From contig JBBQSN010000146.1 of assembly GCA_038213835.1 (NCBI GenBank), positions 1-8,907 of the forward strand: a DNA stretch of 8,907 bases. Reading direction: 5' to 3'. Numbering within the stretch: the stretch's first letter is position 1; each line of letters begins with the position of its first letter. This stretch comes from JBBQSN01 sp038213835 (GTDB lineage: Bacteria > Actinomycetota > Actinomycetes > Actinomycetales > CAWJMD01). Under the pieces are notes generated by a model. That model saw only the letters and a list, made by a program, of their open reading frames with translations, did not search any database and had not been told where the DNA came from. Below, piece by piece: positions 1 to 6,006 of this stretch. The position numbers and the translations under genes are program-made.

Positions 1-749
1 TCGGGCTGGTCGCCTACGGCCTGGTCTACCTGATCGTCGGCTGGCTCGCGCTGCAGCTGGCCCTGGGGCAGGGCACCGGCGAGACCAGCACCAGCGGCGC
101 GATGACCGAGCTGGCCCAGCAGCCCTTCGGGCGCGTCGCCCTGTGGCTGGTCGCGGTGGGGATGCTGCTGCTGGTGACCTGGCGCCTCCTCGAGGCCGCG
201 GCCGGGCACCGCGAGGAGGACGGGGGCGACCGCCTCCGCAAGCGGATCGTGTCGGCGCTCAAGGCCGTCATCTACGCGGTGATCGGCGTCAGTGCCGTCC
301 GGGTCGCCCTCGGCAGCGGCGGCGGGAGCGGCAGCGACGGCACGGACGGGCCGACCGCGCAGGTCCTGCAGCTGCCCGGCGGCCAGGTGCTGGTCGGGAT
401 CGCCGCCCTGGGCATCCTCGGCTACGCCGCGGTCCAGGCCAAGCAGGCCGTGTCCGAGGACTTCCGCGAGCACCTCACCACGGAGGGCAAGCGCGGCCCG
501 TCCGGCACCGCCTACGTCGTGGCCGGCAAGATCGGGTACGCCGCCAAGGCGGTGGCCCTCGCGATCGTCGGTGGGCTCTTCGCCTACGCCGCGATCACCC
601 ACGACGCCTCCAAGTCCGGTGGTATGGACCAGGCCCTCCAGCAGGTGCTCGAGCAGCCGTTCGGCCGCTACCTGCTGGGTCTGGTCGCCGTCGGGATCGC
701 CGGGTACGGCGTGTTCTGCCTGGCTCGTGCGCGCCACCTCTCCCGCTGA
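1..749 (+). CDS. DUF1206 domain-containing membrane protein (5' end missing)
   Basis: This is the C-terminal 248 residues of an integral membrane protein; the reading frame is open to the left edge from base 3. About six hydrophobic helices are visible, at visible residues ~1-20, 45-62, 83-103, 127-145, 177-198 and 222-241. They are arranged as three two-helix repeats. The repeat is clearest where LAQQPFGR (second helix) and VLEQPFGR (last helix) recur just before similar LVAVG-containing helices; a weaker version precedes the fourth helix. Three repeats of this kind define the DUF1206 family, common in actinobacteria and of unknown biochemical function. Loops are rich in Gly/Ser or charged residues. 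The internal ATG at base 102 is not the start, because the homologous first helix lies upstream of it. No enzymatic residues are recognisable. Family assignment is fairly sure; function is unknown. Confidence 0.85.
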   Translation, partial: GLVAYGLVYLIVGWLALQLALGQGTGETSTSGAMTELAQQPFGRVALWLVAVGMLLLVTWRLLEAAAGHREEDGGDRLRKRIVSALKAVIYAVIGVSAVRVALGSGGGSGSDGTDGPTAQVLQLPGGQVLVGIAALGILGYAAVQAKQAVSEDFREHLTTEGKRGPSGTAYVVAGKIGYAAKAVALAIVGGLFAYAAITHDASKSGGMDQALQQVLEQPFGRYLLGLVAVGIAGYGVFCLARARHLSR

Positions 750-1038
750 GGACCGGCTCTCGCACCCGGTGCTGGCGGCGTGGGCCGGCGGGCGGGGGGC
801 GGCGGCGGAGCCAGACTGATGTCCGGATGGGCGTTTCCTCGACTTGGCGGGGCTTGCAAACCCCGCCCATCCGGGAAATCCCCGCCCCGGCGGGGGTTCC
901 CGGGGCTGGTGGGACTGCTGTTACCCGGGCGGGATGACGCCCCGCATGGACGTCCCGGACGGGTAGCGCTGACGGGTGTCCCGGACGGCGGACCCGTGGC
1001 AGGGTGGAGCGGATCTGATCGCCGGCGGACGGAGCATC
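750..1038. other. Non-coding gap before the ParA-like gene
   Basis: No convincing gene lies in this 289-base stretch. Open frames cross it, including one from an ATG at 819, but they encode Arg/Pro/Gly-rich peptides with no recognisable domain. The stretch holds a group of overlapping inverted repeats (823-903) and an 11-base direct repeat, GTCCCGGACGG, at 952-962 and 978-988. No U-rich tract follows the hairpins, so a standard intrinsic terminator is not supported. No clear -10/-35 pair was found, although a promoter for the downstream gene is expected here. Confidence 0.6.
823..903 (+). other. Overlapping inverted repeats / possible structured RNA leader
   Basis: Three inverted repeats share arms. 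An outer one pairs 823-833 (CCGGATGGGCG) with 864-874 (CGCCCATCCGG), 11 perfect base pairs. An inner one pairs 846-852 (GGCGGGG) with 861-867 (CCCCGCC). A third pairs 871-877 (CCGGGAA) with 897-903 (TTCCCGG), and continues inward with six more pairs (880-885 with 890-895) across a small asymmetric bulge. Arm 864-874 overlaps both the 3' arm of the inner hairpin and the 5' arm of the third, so the structures partly exclude one another. Such sharing is typical of switching leaders, but strong hairpins also occur by chance at this GC content, and transcription of the stretch is not shown. Terminator, leader or DNA-level function cannot be separated from sequence alone. Confidence 0.4.
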
Positions 1039-2256
1039 ATGAGCAGCCACGACTCGTACTCCGCTGGTCCGGGCACCAACGGCGGCCCGCCCTCCGAAGC
1101 GGGCCGGCGGGTGCAGACCGCGGCGCCCACGCCGTCGTCACCGGTGCTGGAGGTGCCCGCCGGTCGCCGCGCGGCCGCCCCCGACCAGCCGACCGACGAG
1201 CCGACCGACGAGCCGACCGACCAGCCGACCGACCAGCCGACCGACCAGCCCGCGCGGGTCCAGCCGGTCGAGCCGCGCCGGTTCGTCACCGCCACCGACT
1301 TCTTGGAACGGCGCCGTCACGCCAAGGGGCCCGGACCCGCGACCTGGGGCTGGCGCGGCTGGTTGAACAGGGCCAGCGGGGGCGCCCTGCACCTGCGGGC
1401 CGGGCAGCGCGAGCAGGTGCACGAGCAGCTACGCAGGTCGATCCAACGCGACTTCGGCGGCCCGCGCACCATCGTCTTCGTCAACCCGAAGGGCGGCGCG
1501 GCCAAGACCACCGCCGTGCTGGCCGCCGGCTATACCTTCGGCACCGTGCGCGGGGGCGGGGTGGTGGCCTGGGACAACAACGAGACCCGCGGCACCCTCG
1601 GCATCCGGGGGGTCCGGGGGGACCACCGCAACACCACCCGTGAGCTGCTCGAGGACCTCGGCCGGTTCAGCGACGCCCATCAGACACGGATCGGCGACCT
1701 CGGCGCGTTCGTCCGCTCCCAGGGCGACGCGCACTTCGACGTCCTGGCCTCCGACGAGCGTCCCGACGTCACCGGCACCATCCGCGCCGACGACTTCGCC
1801 GCGGTGCACGGCCTGCTGGAGCGCTTCTACCGCCTGGTGCTGGTCGACACGGGCAACAACATGCGCGCCGAGAACTGGCTGGCCGCCGCCGAGTCCGCCG
1901 ACCTGCTCGTGGTCACCACCACGGTGCGCGAGGACACCGGCTACAGCGGGCTGTGGATGCTCGACGCCCTGCAGGACGCCGGGTACGTCGACCTCAAGCG
2001 GCGCACGGTCACGGTGCTGTCGGACCCCTCGTCGAAGGTCGACGAGCAGCTCGCTCGCGACCTGACCGAGATCTACGAGCAGCGCACCCGTGCGGTCTAC
2101 CGGGTGCCCTACGACCCCGCGCTGGTCCCCGGGTCGGTCGTGCCCTACGACCGACTCTCCCGCGAGACCCGACGGGCCTGGCTGGGCGCGTGCGCGGGCA
2201 TGACCGACACCCTGTCGCTCGCGGCGCCGGCGCCCTCGGCCTCCCTGGAGGGGTGA
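1039..2256 (+). CDS. MinD/ParA-like P-loop ATPase with disordered N-terminus
   Basis: A 405-residue protein. Residues 1 to ~80 are low-complexity and probably disordered, with Asp-Gln/Glu-Pro-Thr repeats at 49-72. The C-terminal ~260 residues are a SIMIBI-class ATPase. The deviant Walker A is KGGAAKTT (151-158), with both the signature lysine K151 and the P-loop lysine K156. A switch-like WDNNETRG segment follows, then a Walker-B-like LVLVDTGNN with D270. The family moves or positions large cargo such as plasmids, secretion or conjugation machines, using ATP-dependent dimerisation. No ParB partner is adjacent, and the gene is not near a replication origin, so a classical chromosome segregation role is unlikely. 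The disordered N-terminus recalls EspI-type and conjugation-associated ATPases of actinobacteria, but that is a weak analogy. The ATG at 1039 was chosen because GGAG (1031-1034) lies 4 bases upstream; an in-frame GTG at 976 would add 21 residues. Confidence 0.8.
   Translation: MSSHDSYSAGPGTNGGPPSEAGRRVQTAAPTPSSPVLEVPAGRRAAAPDQPTDEPTDEPTDQPTDQPTDQPARVQPVEPRRFVTATDFLERRRHAKGPGPATWGWRGWLNRASGGALHLRAGQREQVHEQLRRSIQRDFGGPRTIVFVNPKGGAAKTTAVLAAGYTFGTVRGGGVVAWDNNETRGTLGIRGVRGDHRNTTRELLEDLGRFSDAHQTRIGDLGAFVRSQGDAHFDVLASDERPDVTGTIRADDFAAVHGLLERFYRLVLVDTGNNMRAENWLAAAESADLLVVTTTVREDTGYSGLWMLDALQDAGYVDLKRRTVTVLSDPSSKVDEQLARDLTEIYEQRTRAVYRVPYDPALVPGSVVPYDRLSRETRRAWLGACAGMTDTLSLAAPAPSASLEG
1183..1254 (+). 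repeat. 12-bp in-frame tandem repeat (five units plus a degenerate sixth)
   Basis: Five consecutive 12-base units, GACCAGCCGACC or its variant GACGAGCCGACC, are followed by a degenerate sixth unit (GACCAGCCCGCG). They encode DQPT-DEPT-DEPT-DQPT-DQPT-DQPA, residues 49-72 of the ParA-like protein. Because the unit is a multiple of three, gain or loss by slippage would change linker length without a frameshift. The repeat is acidic and proline-rich, so it should form an extended linker. Confidence 0.95.
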
Positions 2257-2278
2257 CCAGAGCAGCCTCCACGGGCGT

Positions 2279-2290
2279 TAGCGTCGCGGC
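2279..2290 (+). promoter_or_regulatory. Predicted -10 element, leaderless transcript
   Basis: TAGCGT at 2279-2284 fits the actinobacterial -10 pattern TANNNT and ends 6 bases before the ATG at 2291. This places transcription initiation at or next to the start codon. No Shine-Dalgarno sequence precedes that ATG, as expected of a leaderless mRNA. A weak -35-like GTGACC (2253-2258) overlaps the preceding stop codon with a long 20-base spacer and is not convincing. Confidence 0.5.
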
Positions 2291-3301
2291 ATGCGAGCAG
2301 TCGTCTACTCCGAGACCGGTCCGTCCTCCGTGCTGCGGTCCGTCGAGCGGGACGTCCCTCAGCCCGGCCCCGGTGAGGTGCGGGTCCGGGTGGTGCGCGC
2401 GGGAGTGAACCCGACCGACCACAAGTTCCGTGCCGGGATGATGAGCGGGTACGACGAGGTCAGCCCCGGCCAGGACGGCGCCGGGGTGGTGGACGCGGTC
2501 GGCGAGGGCGTGAGCCACCTCACCCCGGGTGACCGCGTGTGGCTGCACCTGGCGCAGCACGGGCGCCCGTACGGCACCGCGGCCGAGCAGACCGTGCAGC
2601 CGGCGGACCGCGTCGTGCGCCTGCCGGACGCGGCGTCCTACGACCTCGGTGCGGCCCTCGGCGTGCCGGCGATCACAGCCCACCGGGCCCTGACCTCGGG
2701 CGAGGTCAACCGGCTCGCGCCGGGCACCCTCGACGACCACGTGGTCCTCGTCGCCGGTGGCGCCGGCGCGGTCGGCAACGCCGCCATCCAGCTGGCGCAC
2801 TGGGCCGGCGCCACCGTGATCACCACGGTCAGCAGTGAGGAGAAGGCCGCCCTGGCCCGCGCCGCGGGCGCACACCACGTCGTGGACTACGTGCACGGAG
2901 ACCCCGAGGCCGAGATCCTCGCCGTGGCGCCCGGCGGTGTGGACCTGGTCGTCGAGGTCGCCCCCGCTGCCAACCGGGCGCTCGATCTGGCCGTCACCCG
3001 GGTGCACGGCACGATCGCGGTCTACGCCAACAACGGGGGCGAGGAGCTGGTGCTGCCGTTGCGCGAGACGTTCAGCCGCAACCTGCGCTACCAGTTCGTC
3101 ATCCTCTACACCCTCGACCCGGCGCTGCTCTCGCTGGCCGTCACCGACGTCAGCGCCGCGGTCCTCGACGGCGCGCTGCGGGTCGGCGAGGACGCTGGCC
3201 TGCCGCTGCACCACTACGCCCTCGAGGACGTCGCGGCCGCCCAGGACGCCGTCGAGGACGGCCTGGTCGGCAAGGCGCTGCTCGACGTCACCGACGCCTG
3301 A
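2291..3301 (+). CDS. Zinc-independent quinone oxidoreductase-type MDR dehydrogenase
   Basis: A 336-residue NAD(P)H-dependent member of the medium-chain dehydrogenase/reductase superfamily, quinone oxidoreductase (zeta-crystallin-like) branch. The N-terminal GroES-like domain has the usual PGPGEVRVRVVRAGVNPTD segment (about residues 25-43) and a Gly-rich GQDGAGVVDAVGEG stretch. The Rossmann domain carries the nucleotide-binding AGGAGAVG at 155-162. The cysteine cluster and catalytic zinc ligands of alcohol dehydrogenases are absent, which points to reduction of quinones or other electrophilic carbonyl or enone compounds. The C-terminal EDVAAAQDAVEDGLVGKALLDV is the family's typical ending. Length is normal. 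It sits alone: it begins 34 bases after the ParA-like gene with its own predicted promoter, and a possible hairpin follows the stop. The exact substrate cannot be told from sequence. Confidence 0.9.
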   Translation: MRAVVYSETGPSSVLRSVERDVPQPGPGEVRVRVVRAGVNPTDHKFRAGMMSGYDEVSPGQDGAGVVDAVGEGVSHLTPGDRVWLHLAQHGRPYGTAAEQTVQPADRVVRLPDAASYDLGAALGVPAITAHRALTSGEVNRLAPGTLDDHVVLVAGGAGAVGNAAIQLAHWAGATVITTVSSEEKAALARAAGAHHVVDYVHGDPEAEILAVAPGGVDLVVEVAPAANRALDLAVTRVHGTIAVYANNGGEELVLPLRETFSRNLRYQFVILYTLDPALLSLAVTDVSAAVLDGALRVGEDAGLPLHHYALEDVAAAQDAVEDGLVGKALLDVTDA

Positions 3302-3322
3302 CCCGACCCCCGGCGCGGACGG

Positions 3323-3356
3323 CCGGTCAACGGGATGCGCCCCTGGCGCGAACCGG
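3323..3356 (+). terminator. Possible stem-loop after the MDR gene
   Basis: An outer stem CCGGT (3323-3327) / ACCGG (3352-3356) encloses a tight inner stem GCGCC (3337-3341) / GGCGC (3345-3349) with a three-base loop. It lies 21 bases beyond the dehydrogenase stop codon. There is no T-tract, so this would be a U-less terminator at best. Its position in the gap, together with a promoter-like element downstream, supports a transcription-unit boundary here. Confidence 0.35.
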
Positions 3357-3403
3357 TCCCCACCCAAGATCGCGAAGCGACGGCGGCAGCGGCCCGCGTG
3401 GCA

Positions 3404-3415
3404 CATACTCCACGC
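3404..3415 (+). promoter_or_regulatory. Predicted -10 element of the kinase operon, leaderless
   Basis: CATACT at 3404-3409 has the two most conserved -10 positions (A2 and T6) and ends exactly 6 bases before the ATG at 3416. This is the same spacing as for the gene at 2291. No Shine-Dalgarno sequence precedes the ATG. Both facts favour a leaderless start at 3416. No good -35 hexamer is visible, so an accessory sigma factor or activator is possible. Confidence 0.45.
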
Positions 3416-4549
3416 ATGGGAGCGAGATGGGGCCTCGCGGCCCCGGCCGAGGAGGCCACGACGCCTCTCGACGGGTTCCTTGCCGAAAGCGACACGATCG
3501 CCGCCGCGCTCGTGTCGTGCGACGGGACGGTCCTCGAGGCCAACCGGGCTCTGGACCTCCTGCTGGGGCCGACGCTCTGCCTCCACCAGGTTGTCGTCCC
3601 GGCGCACGGGGCCGTGGTGACCGCGCTGCTGGCCGAGGCCGGGCCGTCGTGGCACTCCGTTCAGGCGGGGCTCGTACGCCGGGACGGTGAGCTGGTCGAC
3701 TGCCGGGTCTGGGCCCTCCTGCAGGCCCACGGCGTCCTCGTGCTGGCGGAGCCGCTGCGAACGCCGGGGGAGAAGCTGAACTCCCTGCTGCTCGAGCTCA
3801 ACGACGACCTGCTCGGAGCGCGGCGCGAGCTCGCTGCCAAGAACCGTCGGCTGCGTGAGCTCGACGAGCTGAAGAACATGTTCCTCGCCTCGGCGACCCA
3901 CGACCTCAAGACACCGCTGACCTCGATCCTCGGCTACGCGGAGATCCTCGGGTGGGAGGGGCTCTCGCCCGAGGCGGGGCGGATGGCCCTGTCGATCCAG
4001 ACCAGCGCGCACCGCGTGCTGAGGATGATCAACGACCTCCTCGACGCGGCCCAGATCATGACCGGCGAGCTGAAGCTCGAGCGGAGTCGCGGCGACCTCA
4101 CGTCGGTGGTCCGCTGCGCCGTGGAGGCGGTGCAGCCGGCAGCGCGAGCCCGCCAGATCACCTTCTCGGTGCACGGGCCGGAGTCCGTGGCAGCGCACTT
4201 CGACGAGCGCCGCGTGCTGCAGATCCTGGACAACCTGCTGTCGAACGCGGTGAAGTACAGCCACCACGGCGGGCAGGTGGACGTGACGTGCGAGCCTCGT
4301 GGGCCCGGTGCCTCGGTCGCGGTCCGGGACACGGGCATCGGGATCCCCGTCGGGGAGCAGGAGCAGCTCTTCAGCCGGTACTTCCGCGCCTCCACGGCTC
4401 TCGAGCACGGCATCGGGGGCACGGGCCTCGGCCTGGCCAACGCACGGTCGTTCGCCGAGGCGCACGGCGGCAGCCTCGCCTGCGTCAGCGAGCCCGGGGT
4501 CGGCTCCACGTTCACCCTCGCGCTCGCCCAGGGGCCGGTGGACTCGTGA
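3416..4549 (+). CDS. Soluble PAS-like sensor histidine kinase
   Basis: A 377-residue kinase without transmembrane helices, so it should sense a cytosolic signal or a partner protein. Residues ~15-115 look like a PAS-type fold (LVSCDGTVLEANRALDLLLG is typical). A charged predicted coiled coil follows at ~119-157. The HisKA H-box is ATHDLKTPLT with phospho-acceptor H162. The ATP-binding domain has an N-box DNLLSNAVKYS (key N277), a G1 box DTGIGIP (from D305), an F-box LFSRYFRA and a G2 box GGTGLGL (334-340). All residues needed for autophosphorylation are present. Its response regulator is not in the window. The ATG at 3416 was chosen over the in-frame ATG at 3335: a -10-like element sits 6 bases upstream of 3416, and the 3335 codon falls inside a stem-loop. 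The stop overlaps the next gene's start by four bases (GTGA), so the two are probably translationally coupled. Confidence 0.9.
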   Translation: MGARWGLAAPAEEATTPLDGFLAESDTIAAALVSCDGTVLEANRALDLLLGPTLCLHQVVVPAHGAVVTALLAEAGPSWHSVQAGLVRRDGELVDCRVWALLQAHGVLVLAEPLRTPGEKLNSLLLELNDDLLGARRELAAKNRRLRELDELKNMFLASATHDLKTPLTSILGYAEILGWEGLSPEAGRMALSIQTSAHRVLRMINDLLDAAQIMTGELKLERSRGDLTSVVRCAVEAVQPAARARQITFSVHGPESVAAHFDERRVLQILDNLLSNAVKYSHHGGQVDVTCEPRGPGASVAVRDTGIGIPVGEQEQLFSRYFRASTALEHGIGGTGLGLANARSFAEAHGGSLACVSEPGVGSTFTLALAQGPVDS

Positions 4550-4857
4550 GCACCTACGTGTCGGTCTCCCGCCTCCGGATCGCCGAGGACGAGGCACCCC
4601 GCCTGATCCGCGCCTTCGGGGAGCGCGTCCACCTCGTCGACGACGCGACCGGGTTCCAGCGGCTCGAGGTGTGGCAGGGGTCCGACCCGGGCGAGATCGT
4701 GATGGTCAGCTGGTGGCGTGACCGTGAGTGCTTCAAGGCCTACATGGGGAGCCCGGAGCATCGCACCTCCCACGACCGCATCCCCCAGGACCTCGACGAC
4801 CAGATCAAGCTCGAGCGGCTCGAGAACGTGACCAGCTACGAGATCGTCGGTCAGTGA
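4546..4857 (+). CDS. Small ABM-fold (antibiotic biosynthesis monooxygenase superfamily) protein
   Basis: A 103-residue protein starting at GTG 4546, which overlaps the kinase stop (GTGA). The pattern GFQRLEVWQG, then VMVSWWRD, then AYMGSPEHRTSH, matches the dimeric ferredoxin-like ABM fold shared by small cofactor-free monooxygenases and by IsdG/MhuD heme-degrading enzymes. The tryptophan and histidine of the IsdG/MhuD active site appear to be present, in the WWRD and SPEHRTSH segments. The N-terminal asparagine (N7 in IsdG and MhuD) aligns with a serine in YVSVSRLRI. Heme degradation is therefore uncertain; the protein may bind a tetrapyrrole or another ligand, or be a regulatory partner. 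It sits between the kinase and a cobalamin-binding protein, which suggests a signalling or cofactor-related role. The fold call is fairly sure; the activity is not known. Confidence 0.75.
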   Translation: MSTYVSVSRLRIAEDEAPRLIRAFGERVHLVDDATGFQRLEVWQGSDPGEIVMVSWWRDRECFKAYMGSPEHRTSHDRIPQDLDDQIKLERLENVTSYEIVGQ

Positions 4858-4864
4858 GGCTCAG

Positions 4865-5893
4865 GTGAGCGGCGAGGTCGCGGTGGAGCTGCGTCGCGTC
4901 CGCGACGCCGTCGCCCAGGAGGTGACCACGACCTTCCTGTCCCGACACCCCGACTGGGTCGAGCGCTACGGCGAGCGGGCGCGGGCCCACGGCGTGGAGG
5001 ACGCCCGCCACCACCTCGACTTCCTGCAGGCGGCCGTCGACCTCCACGACCCCTCCCTCTTCGCCGACTACGCCCGCTGGTGCCGTGACCTCCTCGCCGC
5101 GCGTGGCATCGCGGTCGCGTTCCTCGTCGAGAACCTCGCGGCGGTCCGCGACGAGCTCGCCGGTCGGCTGTCGTCTCCCGTCGCGGCCGAGGTGGCCACC
5201 GCGCTGCAGGCCGGCCTCGCGGCGCTCGCCGAGCCGCAGGAACCCGCGCCGGCCGACGCAGACCGGCTCTCGCCCGCCTGCCGGCTGTACCTGGCAGCGG
5301 CCGTCAGCGGCCGCCGCGCCGACGCCCTCGCCGTCGTGCGGGTGGCGCTCGCCGGTGGCGCGTCGCCCACCGACGTCTACGTCGACATCCTCCAGCACGC
5401 GCTCTACGAGGTCGGCCGACGGTGGCAGACCACCGAGCTGACGATCGCCGAGGAGCACATGGCCACCGCCACGACCCAGTTCATCCTCAGCGTGCTCCAC
5501 GAGTCCCTCGTCCGGACCCCGGTCCTGCGCGGGGTCGCCGTCGTCACCGGTGTCGTCGACGAGCTGCACGTGGTGGGGGCGAGCATCGTCGCCGACGTCC
5601 TGGAGGGAGACGGGTGGGACGTGCGGTGCATGGGCAGCAACTCACCGCACCAGGGGGTCGTCTCGGCGATCGAGCATCACCGGGCGAGCCTGGTCGCCAT
5701 CTCGGTGACCATGAGCGGGTGCGTCACCGGGGCCCGCGACCTGATCGCCCAGATCCGCAGCGGCACCACGACCACCCCTCGGATCGTCGTCGGCGGGGCC
5801 GCCTTCTCCCATGATCCCGAGCTGTGGCGCACCATCGGGGCCGACGGGTTCGCGACCGACGCCCGCAGCGTCGTCGACCTCGCCCGCGCCTGA
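4865..5893 (+). CDS. Stand-alone cobalamin-binding protein with CarH/LitR photoreceptor motifs
   Basis: A 342-residue protein starting at GTG 4865; GAGG (4856-4859) lies 5 bases upstream and overlaps the ABM stop. Residues 1 to ~120 form a helical domain faintly like RsbR-type N-terminal sensor domains. A Pro/Ala linker leads to a four-helix-bundle-like region (~136-215) carrying the motif Wx9EH (W187, E197, H198). The C-terminal Rossmann-like B12 domain (~218-342) has ExHxxG (E233, H235, G238), with H235 as predicted lower cobalt ligand, plus SVTMSG and VVGGAAF typical of the fold. In CarH/LitR light-dependent repressors these motifs hold adenosylcobalamin: the Wx9EH tryptophan and histidine shield the upper face, and light breaks the Co-C bond. 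The MerR DNA-binding domain of CarH is missing, so output is probably by protein-protein contact, perhaps with the kinase two genes upstream. Methionine-synthase or corrinoid-methyltransferase roles seem less likely given Wx9EH and the context. Confidence 0.85.
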   Translation: MSGEVAVELRRVRDAVAQEVTTTFLSRHPDWVERYGERARAHGVEDARHHLDFLQAAVDLHDPSLFADYARWCRDLLAARGIAVAFLVENLAAVRDELAGRLSSPVAAEVATALQAGLAALAEPQEPAPADADRLSPACRLYLAAAVSGRRADALAVVRVALAGGASPTDVYVDILQHALYEVGRRWQTTELTIAEEHMATATTQFILSVLHESLVRTPVLRGVAVVTGVVDELHVVGASIVADVLEGDGWDVRCMGSNSPHQGVVSAIEHHRASLVAISVTMSGCVTGARDLIAQIRSGTTTTPRIVVGGAAFSHDPELWRTIGADGFATDARSVVDLARA

Positions 5894-5936
5894 CACCCCC
5901 GCACGGCCGGACCCGGAACCCACCGCGGGGCGCTGC
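5894..5936. other. Short gap between the B12 gene and the pyr promoter
   Basis: CCCCGC (5897-5902) can pair with GCGGGG (5925-5930), giving a 6-bp stem with a 22-base loop. No T-tract follows, so termination of the upstream operon here is only possible. GGAACC (5915-5920), 16 bases before the pyr -10, could serve as a poor -35 element. Confidence 0.3.
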
Positions 5937-5942
5937 TAGGGT
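5937..5942 (+). promoter_or_regulatory. Predicted -10 element of the pyr operon
   Basis: TAGGGT fits TANNNT. Counting about seven bases downstream puts the transcription start near 5949-5950, just upstream of the PyrR-binding hairpin, and gives a 5' leader of about 57 bases. The tight fit between predicted start and hairpin supports the call. No strong -35 hexamer is seen. Confidence 0.55.
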
Positions 5943-5956
5943 CGACGCGATCGACA

Positions 5957-5991
5957 TCCTTTAACGAGCCGTTCCGTGAGGCGGAGAAGGA
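5957..5991 (+). promoter_or_regulatory. PyrR-binding RNA hairpin overlapping the pyrR Shine-Dalgarno
   Basis: The lower stem pairs TCCTT (5957-5961) with AAGGA (5987-5991). The upper stem pairs CCG (5969-5971) with CGG (5982-5984) and presents a TTCCGTGAGG loop segment. The GAGGC and nearby C residues resemble the conserved UCC-NGN-GAGG core of PyrR binding loops, with one apparent substitution (UUC for UCC). The 3' arm of the lower stem is the start of the ribosome binding site AAGGAGGT (5987-5994), so folding would hide it. PyrR with bound UMP is known to repress translation of the pyr operon through such a hairpin in mycobacteria. The leader is too short for a Bacillus-style antiterminator/terminator pair. 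Translational repression here is inferred from the layout. Confidence 0.75.
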
Positions 5992-6006
5992 GGTCCGGCG
6001 CTCATC

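Noticed and set aside
976..1038. GTG start at 976 for the ParA-like protein
   Set aside because: It falls inside the direct-repeat region and has no clear Shine-Dalgarno, whereas GGAG precedes the ATG at 1039. It remains possible.
750..1038. A parS-type centromere near the ParA-like gene
   Set aside because: No sequence resembling the TGTTTCACGTGAAACA palindrome was found, and there is no parB.
780..1643. A 287-codon + strand open frame through the non-coding gap and into the ParA-like gene
   Set aside because: The product is Arg/Pro/Gly-rich with no domain, and most of it overlaps the ATPase, whose Walker motifs fix the true frame.
3335..3415. An upstream ATG start for the histidine kinase
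   Set aside because: It lies in a stem-loop and has no ribosome binding site, while a -10 element with correct spacing precedes the ATG at 3416.
2009..4597. An 862-codon open frame on the minus strand
   Set aside because: It runs antisense across three well-supported + strand genes. Its product is Arg/Gly/Val/Asp-rich without any recognisable domain, as expected of a GC-rich shadow frame.
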